Of a DNA stretch of 64,000 nt, positions 53,511 through 64,000 are shown in pieces. The notes below the pieces were generated by a model that saw nothing but the letters and a program-made list of their open reading frames with translations, was not told the origin of the DNA and did no database searches. The stretch comes from Leptodactylus fallax (taxonomy: Eukaryota; Chordata; Amphibia; Anura; Leptodactylidae), in the NCBI GenBank assembly GCA_947044405.1, contig CAMRHE010000506.1, positions 1,112,001-1,176,000 of the forward strand, read 5' to 3'. Within the stretch, counting starts at the first letter, position 1. Each line of letters opens with the position of its first letter. The position numbers and the translations under genes were made by a program.

Positions 53511-55144
53511 CAGTCATATGAAAAAGTTTGGGCACCCCTATTAATCTTAATCATTTTTAGTTCTAAATATTTGGGTGTTTGCAACAGCCATTTCAATTTG
53601 ATATATCTAATAACTGATGGACACAGTAATATTTCAGGATTGAAATGAGGTTTATTGTACTAACAGAAAATGTGCAATATGCATTAAACCAAAATTTGAC
53701 CGGTGCAAAAATTTGGGTACCCTTATCATTTTATTGATTTGAATACTCCTAACTACTTTTTACTGACTTACTGAAGCACAAAATTGGTTTTGTAACCTCA
53801 CTGAGCTTTGAACTTCATAGCCAGGTGTATCCAATCATGAGAAAAGGTATTTAAGGTGGCCAATTGCAAGTTGTTCTCCTATTTGAATCTCCTCTGAAGA
53901 GTGGCATCATGGGCTCCTCAAAACAACTCTCAAATGATCTAAAACAAAGATTGTTCAACATAGTTGTTCAGGGGAAGGATACAAAAAGTTGTCTCAGAGA
54001 TTTAACCTGTCAGTTTCCACTGTGAGGAACATAGTAAGGAAATGGAAGACCACAGGGACAGTTCTTGTTAAGCCCAGAAGTGGCAGGCCAAGAAAAATAT
54101 CAGAAAGGCAGAGAGAAGAATGGTGAGAACAGTCAAGGACAATCCACAGACCACCTCCAAAGAGCTGCAGCATCATCTTGCTGCAGATGGTGTCACTGTG
54201 CATCGGTCAACAATACAGCACACTTTGCACAAGGAGAAGCTGTATGGGAGAGTGATGCGAAAGAAGCCGTTTCTGAAAGCACGCCACAAACAGAGTCGCC
54301 TGAGGTATGCAAAAGCACATTTGGACAAGCCAGCTTCATTTTGGAAGAAGGTCCTGTGGACTGAGGAAACAAAGATTGAGTTGTTTGGTTATACAAAAAG
54401 GCGTTATGCATGGCGTCAAAAAAACACAGCATTCCAAGAAAAACACTTGCTACCCACTGTAAAATTTGGTGGAGGTTCCATCATGCTTTGGGGCTGTGTG
54501 GCCAATGCCAGCACCGGGAATCTTGTTAAAGTTGAGGGTCGCATGGATTCAACTCAGTATCAGCAGATTCTTGAGAATAATGTACAAGAATCAGTGACGA
54601 ATTTGAAGTTACGCCGGGGATGGATATTTCAGCAAGACAATGATCCAAATCTACTCAGGCATTCATGCAGAGGAACAATTACAATGTTCTGGAATGGCCA
54701 TCCCAGTCCCCAGACCTGAATATCATTGAACATCTGTGGGATAATTTGAAGCGGGCTGTCCATGCTCGGCGACCATCAAACTTAACTGAACTGGAATTGT
54801 TTTGTAAAGAGGAATGGTCAAAAATACCTTCATCCAGGATCCAGGAACTGATTAAAAGCTACAGGAAGCGACTAGAGGCTGTTATTTTTGCAAAAGGAGG
54901 ATCTACTAAATATTAATGTCACTTTTCTGTTGAGGTGCCCATACTTTTGCACCAGTCAAATTTTGGTTTAATGCATATTGCACATTTTCTGTTAGTACAA
55001 TAAACCTCATTTCAATCCTGAAATATTACTGTGTCCATCAGTTATTAGATATATCAAATTGAAATGGCTGTTGCAAACACCCAAATATTTAGAACTAAAA
55101 ATGATTAAGATTAATAGGGGTGCCCAAACCTTTTCATATGACTG
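53511..55144 (+). mobile_element. Tc1-type transposon, DD34E, copy C1
   Basis: Ends CAGTCATATGAAAAAGTTTG and complement, flanked by TA (53509-53510 and 55145-55146). The terminal repeats are about 210 bp. They hold an outer motif (AAAGTTTGGGCACCCCTAT) and an inner one (AAATTTGGGTACCCTTAT), the IR/DR plan of Sleeping Beauty-like Tc1 elements. A nearly identical copy, C2, lies at 60561-62208 in the opposite direction. C1 is 14 bp shorter because of a 13-bp and a 1-bp deletion. Confidence 0.95.
53909..54916 (+). pseudogene. Broken Tc1 transposase of copy C1
   Basis: Starts MGSSKQLSNDL at 53909. A missing base near 53942 (relative to C2) breaks the frame in the DNA-binding part, and a second break near 54118 is shared with C2. 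The frame from 54120 shows DNPQTTSKELQHHLAADGVT, VLWTEETKIELFG, GGGSIMLWGCVANA and WIFQQDNDPN. It is then broken by a 13-bp deletion between two TCCAAA repeats near 54645, and resumes as SQSPDLNIIEHLWDN to KGGSTKY. The first catalytic position reads Glu (WTEET) where Tc1 enzymes normally have Asp. Confidence 0.93.
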
Positions 55145-55146
55145 TA

Positions 55147-56197
55147 TATGCTACTTCCAAAAAAGGGTGCAGTTAGGGCATACTGAAGGAGGAAACCTGG
55201 TGTAAATGATGCCTGAAATCTATGCCCGCTTTCAGCTTGTGTAAATTTCAGTACAGGTTCATGACCCAGGTTTTGAGAATATGTGTCCCCTCTGCCAGCA
55301 CAGGAGATACAAAGATTAGCATTGAAAGCAATGGTGTTCATAAATCTCCCCATTATTATTACTCTGTTATCGTGGGTACTGTGAGCACAGCCTGGACAGT
55401 CCTGCTATCTGCACAGGGCACCCTGGCTTATCTGTACATATCCCAGGACTGGACAGGTGGCCATACACATTAGATGAATAGCAACAGAACCAACTGACCG
55501 TCCAATGTGTATGGAGGTGTACAGACTCTACCCTGACAGCAGATGTTGGGGAAAAGAAGGATCAGGCAGTTGCATTTCAGCATTGTCCATCACTATTGTT
55601 TCTGGCAACCAGAAGTAGCCGGATCCACTGGTTGGTGCAGGGTTCAGGTGTCGGACCCCATATGATCAGATACTGATGACCTATGTGAATAAACCATCAA
55701 TATGAAAAACGTTAGGGGACGGAAAACCTCTTTAACCCATTTTGTGATCAACATATAGTTTTTCTATATTGGTCACTAATCTACGTCTGTGACAGAATAA
55801 TGCAGGGTCCTGCTCCTAATGCATAGGATTGGCAAACCAGCTGTAGTCATTGACACCCCAGCGAACGAGATTGCAGGGATCCGATCACATTACATGGCAG
55901 CAAGAGGCCTAATACATCTTATTAGGCTGTGCCAAAGGCATAATAAAATGCTTGTCAGAAAATGGCAAGCAGTATAATGCATTGCACTACATAGATAAAT
56001 ATTATAAAAGTGATCAGAAGATCGCAAATTAAAGTCCCTCAAGGAGACAAAAAAATAAAAATGTGCAATAAAATAGTAAAGTCACGTTGACAAATTAATC
56101 TCCATCCCAAAATATTTAATAAATAATAAAAGATAAAAATAAAAACAAACACACGCATTCTGTCTGAGCAATACAAGTGTAATGACATTTTCCCACA
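55147..56197. other. Nothing recognised
   Basis: Short MITE-like end ACGGAAAACCTCTTTAACCC near 55720. No gene supported. Confidence 0.5.
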
Positions 56198-56761
56198 TAT
56201 CATTATAAAATCACCTTTTGAACTAATGGCACTTTGGAATAGCCTTTAAAAAGGCTATTCTACTCCTACCTTCCATTACAAAATCCGTTTATTGCGATAT
56301 GCAAATTACGCTCAGACCACCGCAAAATGGCGCCAAAGCATCTGAGGCATACGACGCTGCGATATATACGCCGACTGTGCATGAACGGCTCTATTTTGCG
56401 GTGGTCTGTTACACGAGCGTGTAACAGACCACCGCAAAATGGCAAAGAGCATTCGCAGTCGGCGTATATCGCTGCGTCGGATGCCTTACGCAAGGCAGAA
56501 GATCAGAAGAACATGAAGAGGAGCATGAACAGAACTAACTAAGGGGCGGGGACAGGTTATGATGCAAGGGGTGCTCGGAGCCGAGGGGGGAACGCCCAGT
56601 GTGCTCTGTGAGCATAATTTGCATATTGCAATAAACGGATTTTTACAGAAACGGCGGGGAGAAGAAGAGAATGGAAGGTAGGCGTAGAATAGCCTTTTTA
56701 AAGGCTATTCCAACATGCCATTAGTTCAAAAGGTGATTTTCTAATGATAGACTTCCTTTAA
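56198..56761. repeat. Complex foldback element with nested palindromes
   Basis: The outer arms carry AAAATCACCTTTTGAACTAA and TTAGTTCAAAAGGTGATTTT, then GGAATAGCCTTTAAAAAGGC on each side. Inside, a perfect 22-bp-arm hairpin lies at 56393-56414 and 56419-56440 around GAGC. Around it, ACGCTGCGATATATACGCCG pairs with GGCGTATATCGCTGCG. The right edge is TTTAA. GACCACCGCAAAATGGC occurs twice in one orientation. No coding capacity. Confidence 0.8.
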
Positions 56762-58286
56762 TGGCATAAAAAAAAATTTATGAAATGATGCCAGAAAAGC
56801 CGTTTTTGTCTGTGGGCCACCAAAAAGCATTATAAAAAGTGGTCAAAAAGCATTATGTTCCCAAAATGGAAATAATAAAAAGTCCGGTATTCCTGCAAAA
56901 AGTAAGCCCTTGCACAATTCCACTAACAAAAAAATAAGTAGTTATGGATCTTAGAACATGATGCTGAAAAAAAAAAAAAAATTAAGCATTTTTACTACTG
57001 CAAAAGTAGTAAAACTTGAAAAAGCTGTACAAATTTGGGTTCAATTTAATCGTATCGACCCAATGAATAAATTTATCAGGTTATTTGAGCTGCTCAGTGA
57101 ATGATGCAAAATTTATACCATAAAAAGGAAATGGCAAAATTGCTGTTTTTTTCTATTCATTGACAGAAGGAATTTAATTAAAGCTAAACAATGAGCTATT
57201 GCACACTACTACTTGTCCCGCAAAAAAAACATTCACCATACGGTTACACTGACGGAACAAAAAAGTTATAGGGCTTGGTATGTGACAACGGAAAAGTGCA
57301 GAAATGGTTTGATCATCGAGGCCTAAAAGAAGCCGGTTACTTAGGGGTTAAGGCCTCATTTAGATGGCTGTATTCAAGTGTCAGTATTATGGCTGCAAAT
57401 CCCACATAGTTAGTTCACATCATTAAACCTGTGGTCAGGGTGGGATTTGTAGATGTAATACGGACCCTAAAATACATCACATTACGGCCGTCCAGATCAG
57501 GAGTAGATGTGATCCTCAATACTAGACAGATGATGAATGGATCCATAATGCAACTGCACTCAAGCTTTAGCCAGGTTTCCCTAAAAAATTGGAGACCCTG
57601 TTGTTAGATGCCCCCAACATGGGTTATGGCATGTCCATCTATGAGAGCCAAAACCGAGACAACCCCTTTAACTCATGGGTCTGTTAAGAACAAAGGGTCC
57701 AACCCACTGCATACTCACCATGTTCTTGATAATGGCGGTGGTGGGTACTATAGCTGTATCCCTTTCAAGTGTACAGGACACCGCTGCAGTATCCATAATC
57801 GCTGCTATCAAACATACGTTGTACAGATGAGGTAGGGGCTTAGTTATGTCACTGAGGGCACAGGTTACTGACTACTGTAGGTCTAAATTTTACTGATGGC
57901 TTCTACTGGGAATAAGAATGTAAAGTAGGTCTCCTGCAGAATGAGGAAAACTTTCTACTGCCACCTAATGGAAGAAACTGCAGTAAGAACAGTATAATAC
58001 AGTATTGCTGATGGTTGTGACCTGCACAAGCAGAGAAGGTCAGCAGCAGGAAATTCACATCTCCATTGAAATCCATCAATCACCAAAACATATACTGAGG
58101 CTCCATATAATATATAAATCCTATAAAGAATAGCCAAGACACTTTCTTTCTTAATAAAAGCACTTTTATAACAGACTTTACATGATCAAATAAAATCCAC
58201 ACAATGGAGAGTTTATGATAAACTAGGCCAACCACTTCATGCACCAAAAGACTTCAAACAAGTCGCTATAAATGGCCCACTGAATA
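56762..58286. other. Nothing recognised
   Basis: AT-rich in the first half, short ORFs only. No gene or repeat boundary supported. Confidence 0.5.
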
Positions 58287-59900
58287 CAGTTAGGTCCAAA
58301 TATGTTTGGACACTGACACAAATTTTGTTTTTTTACCTGTTTACTGAAACATATTCAAGTTATAGCTATATAATGGACATAAAGTCCAGATTTTCAGCTT
58401 TCATTCGAGAGTATCCACATTAAAATTGGATGAAGGGTTTAGGAGTTTCAGCCCCTTAACATGTGCCACCCTGTTTTTAAAGGGACCAAAAGTAACTGAA
58501 CAATTGACTCAAAGGCTGTTTCATGGGCAGGTCTGGGCAATTCCTTCGTTATGTCATTCTCAGTTAAGCAGATAAAAGGCCTGGAGTTGATTTGAGGTGT
58601 GGTGCTTGCATTCGGAAGATTTTGCTGTAAAGAAAACATGCAGTCAAAGGAGCTCTCCATGCAGGTGAAACAAGCCATCCTTAAGCTGCGGAAACAGAAA
58701 AAATCCATCTGAGAAATTGCTACAATATTAGGAATGGCAAAATCTACAGTTTGGTACATCCTAAGAAAGCAAGAAAGCACTGGTGAACTCATCAGTGCAA
58801 AAAGACCTGGACGCCCACAGAAGACAACAGTGGTGGATGATAGCAGAATAATTTCCATGGTGAAGAGAAACCCCTTCACAACAGCCAACTAAGTGAACAA
58901 CACACTCCAGGATGTAGGCGTATCAATATCCAAATATCATAAGCCTCAAGAATAAAGAGAAGACTGCATGAAAGTACATACAGAGGGTTCACTACACGGT
59001 GCAAGCCACTCATAAGCGTCAGGAATAAGAAGGCTAGATTGGACTTTGATAAAAAAAACATCTAAAAAAGCCAGCACAGTTCTGGAAGAACATTCTTTGG
59101 ACAGATGAAACCACGATCAACCTCTACCAGAATGATGGAAAGAAAAAAGTATGTCGAAGGCATGGTACAGCTCATTATCCAAAGCATACCACATCATCTG
59201 TAAAACACGGCAGAGGCTGCAGTGTGATGGCTTGGACATACATGGCTGCCAGTGGCACTGGGTCACTAGTGGTTATTGATGATGTGACACAGGACAGAAG
59301 CAGACGGATGAATTCTGAGGTATTCAGAGACATAATATGTGCTCAAATCCAGCCAAACTGATACATAATACAGATGGACAATGACCCAAAACATAAAGCC
59401 AAAGCAACCCAGGAGTTTATTAAAGCAAAGAAATGGAATATTCTTGAATGGCCAAGTCAGTCACCTGATCTCAACCCAAATGAGCAGCATTTCACTTGTT
59501 AAAGACTAAACTTCAGACAGAAAGGCCACAAACAAACAGCAACTGAAAACCGCTGCAGTAAAGGCCTGGCAGAGTATTAACCAGGAGGAAACACAGCGGC
59601 GTCTGGTGATGTCCATGAGGTCAAAACTCCAGGCTGTCATTGCCAACAAAGGGGGAACAACCAAGTATTAGAAATGAACATTTTATTTACAATTATTTCA
59701 TTTGTCAAATTACTTTTGAGCCCCTGAAATGAAGGGATTGTGTATAATAAATGCTTTATAGTCCTCACATTTTTATTCAATCATTTTGTTCAACCCACTG
59801 AATCAAAGCTGAAAGTATGAACTTCAACTGCATTGTGGTAATGTACAGAAGAAAAATTAGAAAAATGTTGTGTCTGTCCAGATATTTATGGACCTAACTG
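58287..59900 (+). mobile_element. Tc1-type transposon, DD34E, decayed (element D)
   Basis: Ends CAGTTAGGTCCAAATATGTT and ATATTTATGGACCTAACTG, inserted at TA (58285-58286 and 59901-59902). The terminal repeats are short (about 30 bp, imperfect). Its sequence and ends differ from elements A, B and C, so this is a fourth lineage. The 146-codon frame on the opposite strand (58448-58888) is a by-product. Confidence 0.92.
58638..59671 (+). pseudogene. Tc1 transposase of element D, many stops
   Basis: Starts MQSKELSMQVKQAILKLRKQ, then a stop, EIATILGMAKSTVWYILRKQ and GELISAKRPGRPQK. The catalytic part shows [16 protein letters not shown] (first Asp), [32 protein letters not shown] (second Asp) and [13 protein letters not shown] (Glu). 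There are 34 residues between the second Asp and the Glu. At least four stop or frame breaks lie in between. It ends at TAG 59671 after NKGGTTKY. Confidence 0.9.
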
Positions 59901-59912
59901 TACATCTATAGT

Positions 59913-60311
59913 TCATGCCGCCTGTGTAATAACCATGAAACTAGATACTAAGTTTATCAATACAAGATTGTAACTACCAAATACAATGCAATATAATAAT
60001 GCAGAAAAAAAGTGATTCAATATACTCACTAGGGTACGAGTTAAGTAAGTGGATGGGACGAGCCACCTCAATGTGCATTTCACGTTTGCTTGGTAAGGAT
60101 GCGTGGTCAGGATCAGAAGAAAAGAGGAAGATATTGAGGCTACCAATAAGAAAATTCTGTGTTCACTCGTGACCAAAGAGGCAGAACCCATCTTATGACT
60201 ATACTTGTAACCAGTCCGTGTAACAGAACCAATGAGAATCCCATAGAGGAACATGTGACTCATTAATCCAATAGGTTCCAGATAGCGGCACATTTCCATT
60301 GCTGCCTGCAA
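59913..60311 (-). other. Unassigned open frame with exon-like borders
   Basis: 132 codons without a stop. The upstream sequence CCTTGCAG could be an acceptor and CCCTA|GTGAGTAT near 60034 a donor. The frame contains hydrophobic runs (LLVASISSSFLLIL). A second frame in the same DNA, on the same strand, reads SSDPDHASLPSKREMHIEVA and RPIHLLNSYP and looks at least as protein-like. I recognise neither. It could be an alternative FSIP1 5' exon, an exon of an upstream gene or a repeat. Confidence 0.2.
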
Positions 60312-60560
60312 GGGATTTCTAAGCAGCCAAAGGTTAAAATATATACAGTATATAAAAAATTACCAAGTGCATGAAAATGACTGGTATACCTTCTTTTAAG
60401 TCAGGCTTTCAGGGCGTCTTTCATGGCATCAATACATTCATATCTATAACATGCAATTTCAATATTTTGCACAAAAAAAATGTTATAGATAGGTAGAACT
60501 ATATATAGATATATAATAAATTATATCTATATATATATATTACATTGAATGTTATATATA

Positions 60561-62208
60561 CAGTCATATGAAAAGGTTTGGGCACCCCTATTAATCTTAA
60601 TCATTTTTAGTTCTAAATATTTGGGTGTTTGCAACAGCCATTTCAATTTGATATATCTAATAACTGATGGACACAGTAATATTTCAGGATTGAAATGAGG
60701 TTTATTGTACTAACAGAAAATGTGCAATATGCATTAAACCAAAATTTGACTGGTGCAAAAGTATGGGCACCTCAACAGAAAAGTGACATTAATATTTAGT
60801 AGATCCTCCTTTTGCAAAAATAACAGCCTCTAGTCGCTTCCTGTAGCTTTTAATCAGTTCCTGGATCCTGGATGAAGGTATTTTTGACCATTCCGCTTTA
60901 CAAAACAATTCCAGTTCAGTTAAGTTTGATGGTCGCCGAGCATGGACAGCCCGCTTCAAATTATCCCACAGATGTTCAATGATATTCAGGTCTGGGGACT
61001 GGGATGGCCATTCCAGAACATTGTAATTGTTCCTCTGCATGAATGCCTGAGTAGATTTGGAGCTGTGTTTTGGATCATTGTCTTGCTGAAATATCCATCC
61101 CCGGCGTAACTTCAAATTCGTCACTGATTCTTGTACATTATTCTCAAGAATCTGCTGATACTGAGTTGAATCCATGCGACCCTCAACTTTAACAAGATTC
61201 CCGGTGCCAGCATTGGCCACACAGCCCCAAAGCATGATGGAACCTCCACCAAATTTTACAGTGGGTAGCAAGTGTTTTTCTTGGAATGCTGTGTTTTTTT
61301 GACGCCATGCATAACACCTTTTTGTATAACCAAACAACTCAATCTTTGTTTCCTCAGTCCACAGGACCTTCTTCCAAAATGAAGCTGGCTTGTCCAAATG
61401 TGCTTTTGCATACCTCAGGCGACTCTGTTTGTGGCGTGCTTTCAGAAACGGCTTCTTTCGCATCACTCTCCCATACAGCTTCTCCTTGTGCAAAGTGTGC
61501 TGTATTGTTGACCGATGCACAGTGACACCATCTGCAGCAAGATGATGCTGCAGCTCTTTGGAGGTGGTCTGTGGATTGTCCTTGACTGTTCTCACCATTC
61601 TTCTCTCTGCCTTTCTGATATTTTTCTTGGCCTGCCACTTCTGGGCTTAACAAGAACTGTCCCTGTGGTCTTCCATTTCCTTACTATGTTCCTCACAGTG
61701 GAAACTGACAGGTTAAATCTCTGAGACAACTTTTTGTATCCTTCCCCTGAACAACTATGTTGAACAATCTTTGTTTTCAGATCATTTGAGAGTTGTTTTG
61801 AGGAGCCCATGATGCCACTCTTCAGAGGAGATTCAAATAGGAGAACAACTTGCAATTGGCCACCTTAAATACCTTTTCTCATGATTGGATACACCTGGCT
61901 ATGAAGTTCAAAGCTCAGTGAGGTTACAAAACCAATTTTGTGCTTCAGTAAGTCAGTAAAAAGTAGTTAGGAGTATTCAAATCAATAAAATGATAAGGGT
62001 ACCCAAATTTTTGCACCGGTCAAATTTTGGTTTAATGCATATTGCACATTTTCTGTTAGTACAATAAACCTCATTTCAATCCTGAAATATTACTGTGTCC
62101 ATCAGTTATTAGATATATCAAATTGAAATGGCTGTTGCAAACACCCAAATATTTAGAACTAAAAATGATTAAGATTAATAGGGGTGCCCAAACTTTTTCA
62201 TATGACTG
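60561..62208 (-). mobile_element. Tc1-type transposon, DD34E, copy C2
   Basis: Same family as C1, inverted. TA flanks at 60559-60560 and 62209-62210, ends CAGTCATATGAAAAGGTTTG and complement. The terminal repeats with inner and outer direct motifs are intact. Longer than C1 by 14 bp and closer to a complete element. Confidence 0.95.
60789..61810 (-). pseudogene. Tc1 transposase of C2 with a single frameshift
   Basis: Start MGSSKQLSNDLKTKIVQHSC at 61810, followed by a helix-turn-helix (KKLSQRFNLSVSTVRNIVRK) and linker KPRSGRPRKISERQ. The frame then runs into TGA at 61592. A second frame from 61598 (MVRTVKDNPQTTSKELQ) continues open to the natural C-terminus FAKGGSTKY. The length, 1022 nt, is one short of 341 codons, so one lost base explains the break. 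Catalytic positions: WTEET (Glu instead of Asp), FQQDND (Asp), LNIIEH (Glu), with 34 residues between the last two. Confidence 0.93.
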
Positions 62209-62324
62209 TATTATAATATAAAAATAGATAAATAGAGAACCCATCTCTACTCTCCAATCACAGCCAGATCTGCATTCACCATTAAAACTTTCCAGTTACA
62301 GCCAAAGCTGCACTCTCTGGTCAC

Positions 62325-62540
62325 AGTAAGGCTAAGGCCCCACATAGCGTCCTGCAGCAAAAAAGCACTGCAGGAAGAACTGCAGCGGAACCGCATCACG
62401 TTTTTTCCCACAGGGCTTTTCACAGTCCTCTGCGGACTTTCTGCTTTCTTTCCATTATACCTGTAGGGAAAACACCAGAGTTTCCGTAGGTATAATTGAC
62501 ATGCTGTGATTTCTAAAACTGCGACGGTTTTGGACAAGTT
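62325..62540. repeat. F2-type half element
   Basis: GTAAGGCTAAGGCCCCACAT opens it. TCCATTATACCTGTAGGG and CGTAGGTATAATTGACATGC form the fold. It ends in a TTTCTAAAACTGCGACGG block. Confidence 0.65.
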
Positions 62541-62559
62541 GAAGATAAGTTCAGCTCTT

Positions 62560-62765
62560 AGCCCACGGCCCCACGTGGCGTAAATACTGCAGAAAAAAAC
62601 GCGGCATTTAACAGTCACTGTATAGTGAACGGCAGTCTATCGAATCCCATCCCCATAGTGCGAGAAAATACACACTTTGGACATGCTGTGATTTTCAAAA
62701 CCGTCGCAGCATGTCAATTGTATCTATGGAAACACCGGCGGTTTCCCTATAGGTATAATGGAAGC
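62560..62765. repeat. F2-type half element, right copy
   Basis: ACGGCCCCACGTGGCGTAAA opens it; TTGTATCTATGGAAACACCG and TTCCCTATAGGTATAATGGA form the fold. Together with 62325-62540 this may be one rearranged element. Confidence 0.6.
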
Positions 62766-63012
62766 AGCAGAACTGTGCAAAAAATGATGAAAACCGAGAC
62801 AAAAATGACCCGTACCGGGGCTCATGGGATCAGGGTGGCCGCACCAAAATCAAGCTTACTCAATGTCGAGGTCCATCTTTGTAATCAGTTTATTAGATTT
62901 CTTCAATTAACCTAAAATAAAATAAAACATTTTACAAAAAGTCTTAATTAAAATTTTTTTTTGTTTTGATTTTTCTGGCTAAAGCTGCTGTACAGGCCTA
63001 GGCATCCCCATG

Positions 63013-63072
<60 letters not shown>
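63013..63072. repeat. (GT)8(AT)12(AC)10 palindromic microsatellite
   Basis: The three runs follow each other without a break, so almost the whole 60 bp is self-complementary. Confidence 0.95.
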
Positions 63073-63075
63073 TAG

Positions 63076-63640
63076 CAGAAGGACCCGGCTTCGCATGGGT
63101 ATATTTCATGTTTTGTTTGTGTAGTGGCCCCATAAGAATTGGCCCGCTTTGCATTTGACATCCAGTATGGCATTCTAGTATAGGTACAGTCTATTTATGG
63201 CTTGTGTTGTTATGGAAAGCTGGTAAATTAAATGTGAACTTATATTGGCTGATACACATGATATGACTGAATATTTAAGGACCTGCGAACTGCTATTGAC
63301 TAATACAGGTCATAGCTTGGTTGCTATGGAAACCTAGTCTTAACCTGTGTGCCTGAGGAGAGTAAGCGCCTGCAAGCTTCTATTGGCTAAGGGACATGTG
63401 ACCGTGTGTATGGCAGGTGGAATATGAGTGAAAGACTTGCAGGCTTGTATTGACTAATGCAGGTCATTTTTTGGGAATACTGTATCTCAGGAACGGTACA
63501 TCCTAGAAAGCTGAGACCCGCTCTAAAATCTTCCCGGACACCTGATGTACCTGTGTGACAAATTTGGTGAGGATCGGCCCAGTCGTTTGGTCGCGCATAA
63601 AGAATAGACAGACAGAAACTCATTTTTATATATATCTATC
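63076..63640. repeat. Interspersed repeat with conserved tail, family not assigned
   Basis: Begins GCAGAAGGACCCGGCTTCGC and ends with GACAAATTTGGTGAGGATCG, CCCAGTCGTTTGG and AGACAGACAGAAACTC before an AT-rich tail. Such tails recur in many animal repeats. Two inner blocks (TATTGACTAATACAGGTCAT at 63293 and TATTGACTAATGCAGGTCAT at 63448) are direct repeats about 155 bp apart. Confidence 0.55.
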
Positions 63641-63653
63641 TATTTCTCTATCA

Positions 63654-63654
<1 letters not shown>

Positions 63655-63701
<47 letters not shown>
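63655..63701. repeat. (AT)n microsatellite
   Basis: An uninterrupted TA run of about 46 bp. Confidence 0.95.
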
Positions 63702-63704
<3 letters not shown>

Positions 63705-63714
63705 ATTTCTTTTC

Positions 63715-63775
63715 GATCCACTCCTGGCTTTGGCTTAAAATCAGCAGCAAACTCTGCAACAAAAAAAAATCAACA
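63715..63775. repeat. F1 foldback fragment
   Basis: GATCCACTCCTGGCTTTGGC, then GCAGCAAACTCTGCAACAAA. Only one arm remains, placed directly after the (AT)n run. The last ~220 bp of the window show nothing further. Confidence 0.65.
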
Positions 63776-64000
63776 AACTTGACATGTGTGTATAAATATT
63801 ATTTCATTATGGTTCAGGCTGTTACAATTGCGGTGATACTATACATGGGTATTTTTATTATTTTTAACACTTTTACTACATAAAACCACTTTTTTATCAT
63901 TACATTGTAGTCCTTTTTAACGTTATTTCACTGTATGCAATGTATTCGGTAGGTCCCTCTAGGGGGCCTCACACTGCGATGATATAATTCATGTAATGTT

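Noticed and set aside
58448..58888. 146-codon minus-strand open frame
   Set aside because: It is antisense to the transposase of element D.
50681..64000. Search for GPR176, the usual neighbour of FSIP1 in mammals
   Set aside because: No seven-helix receptor segment was found; it probably lies outside the window.

Overview
This is vertebrate, most likely anuran (frog or toad), genomic DNA. It is intron-rich, moderately AT-rich and has no bacterial-style operons. Its repeats are those expected of amphibians: several Tc1-type transposons, TTAA-flanked foldback MITEs, hAT-type MITEs with 8-bp target duplications, and a tRNA-derived SINE with a (TAAA)n-type tail. The organism call is inference from repeat content and from the divergence of the one host gene. 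No species is claimed.

The only host gene I can support is FSIP1 (fibrous sheath interacting protein 1), on the minus strand. Ten coding exons were found by reading splice-bounded pieces. In transcript order they lie at 46990-46795, 46366-46210, 44454-44362, 42446-42277, 41100-41019, 25992-25900, 24904-24795, 21753-21646, 20622-20455 and 6307-6130. Codon phase carries correctly across all nine junctions, giving 441 codons plus one base. The last exon seen ends on a GTGAGT donor, so the C-terminal exon(s) lie beyond position 1. A GC-richer block at about 50440-50680 is the probable promoter and 5' non-coding exon region. It carries an RFX-type X-box, a CACGTG E-box and a ZNF143-like motif, which suits a sperm-tail/ciliary gene. 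Introns of about 14 kb (6308-20454) and 15 kb (25993-41018) hold most of the mobile DNA.

Mobile elements in order: a DD38E Tc1 element (6718-8336), a DD35E Tc1 element (8640-10205), a worn Tc1 remnant (14050-14770), another remnant (49015-49530), and two nearly identical DD34E copies in opposite orientation (53511-55144 and 60561-62208) flanking a decayed DD34E element (58287-59900). No copy has an uninterrupted transposase frame. Foldback MITEs of at least three families recur, often placed end to end at a shared TTAA.

Three short insertions (11545-11773, 45250-45493, 48221-48343) have 13-18 bp direct repeats on both sides, as retroposons do, yet inside they are near-perfect hairpins. Tandem arrays sit at about 30950-31790 (98-bp higher-order unit), 39832-40082 (31-bp unit inside a hAT element inside a MITE) and 47093-47695 (109-bp unit, just upstream of the first coding exon). 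To the right of the promoter (50700-64000) no host gene is recognised, only repeats and one unassigned exon-like ORF. No CRISPR array, rRNA or functional tRNA was seen.
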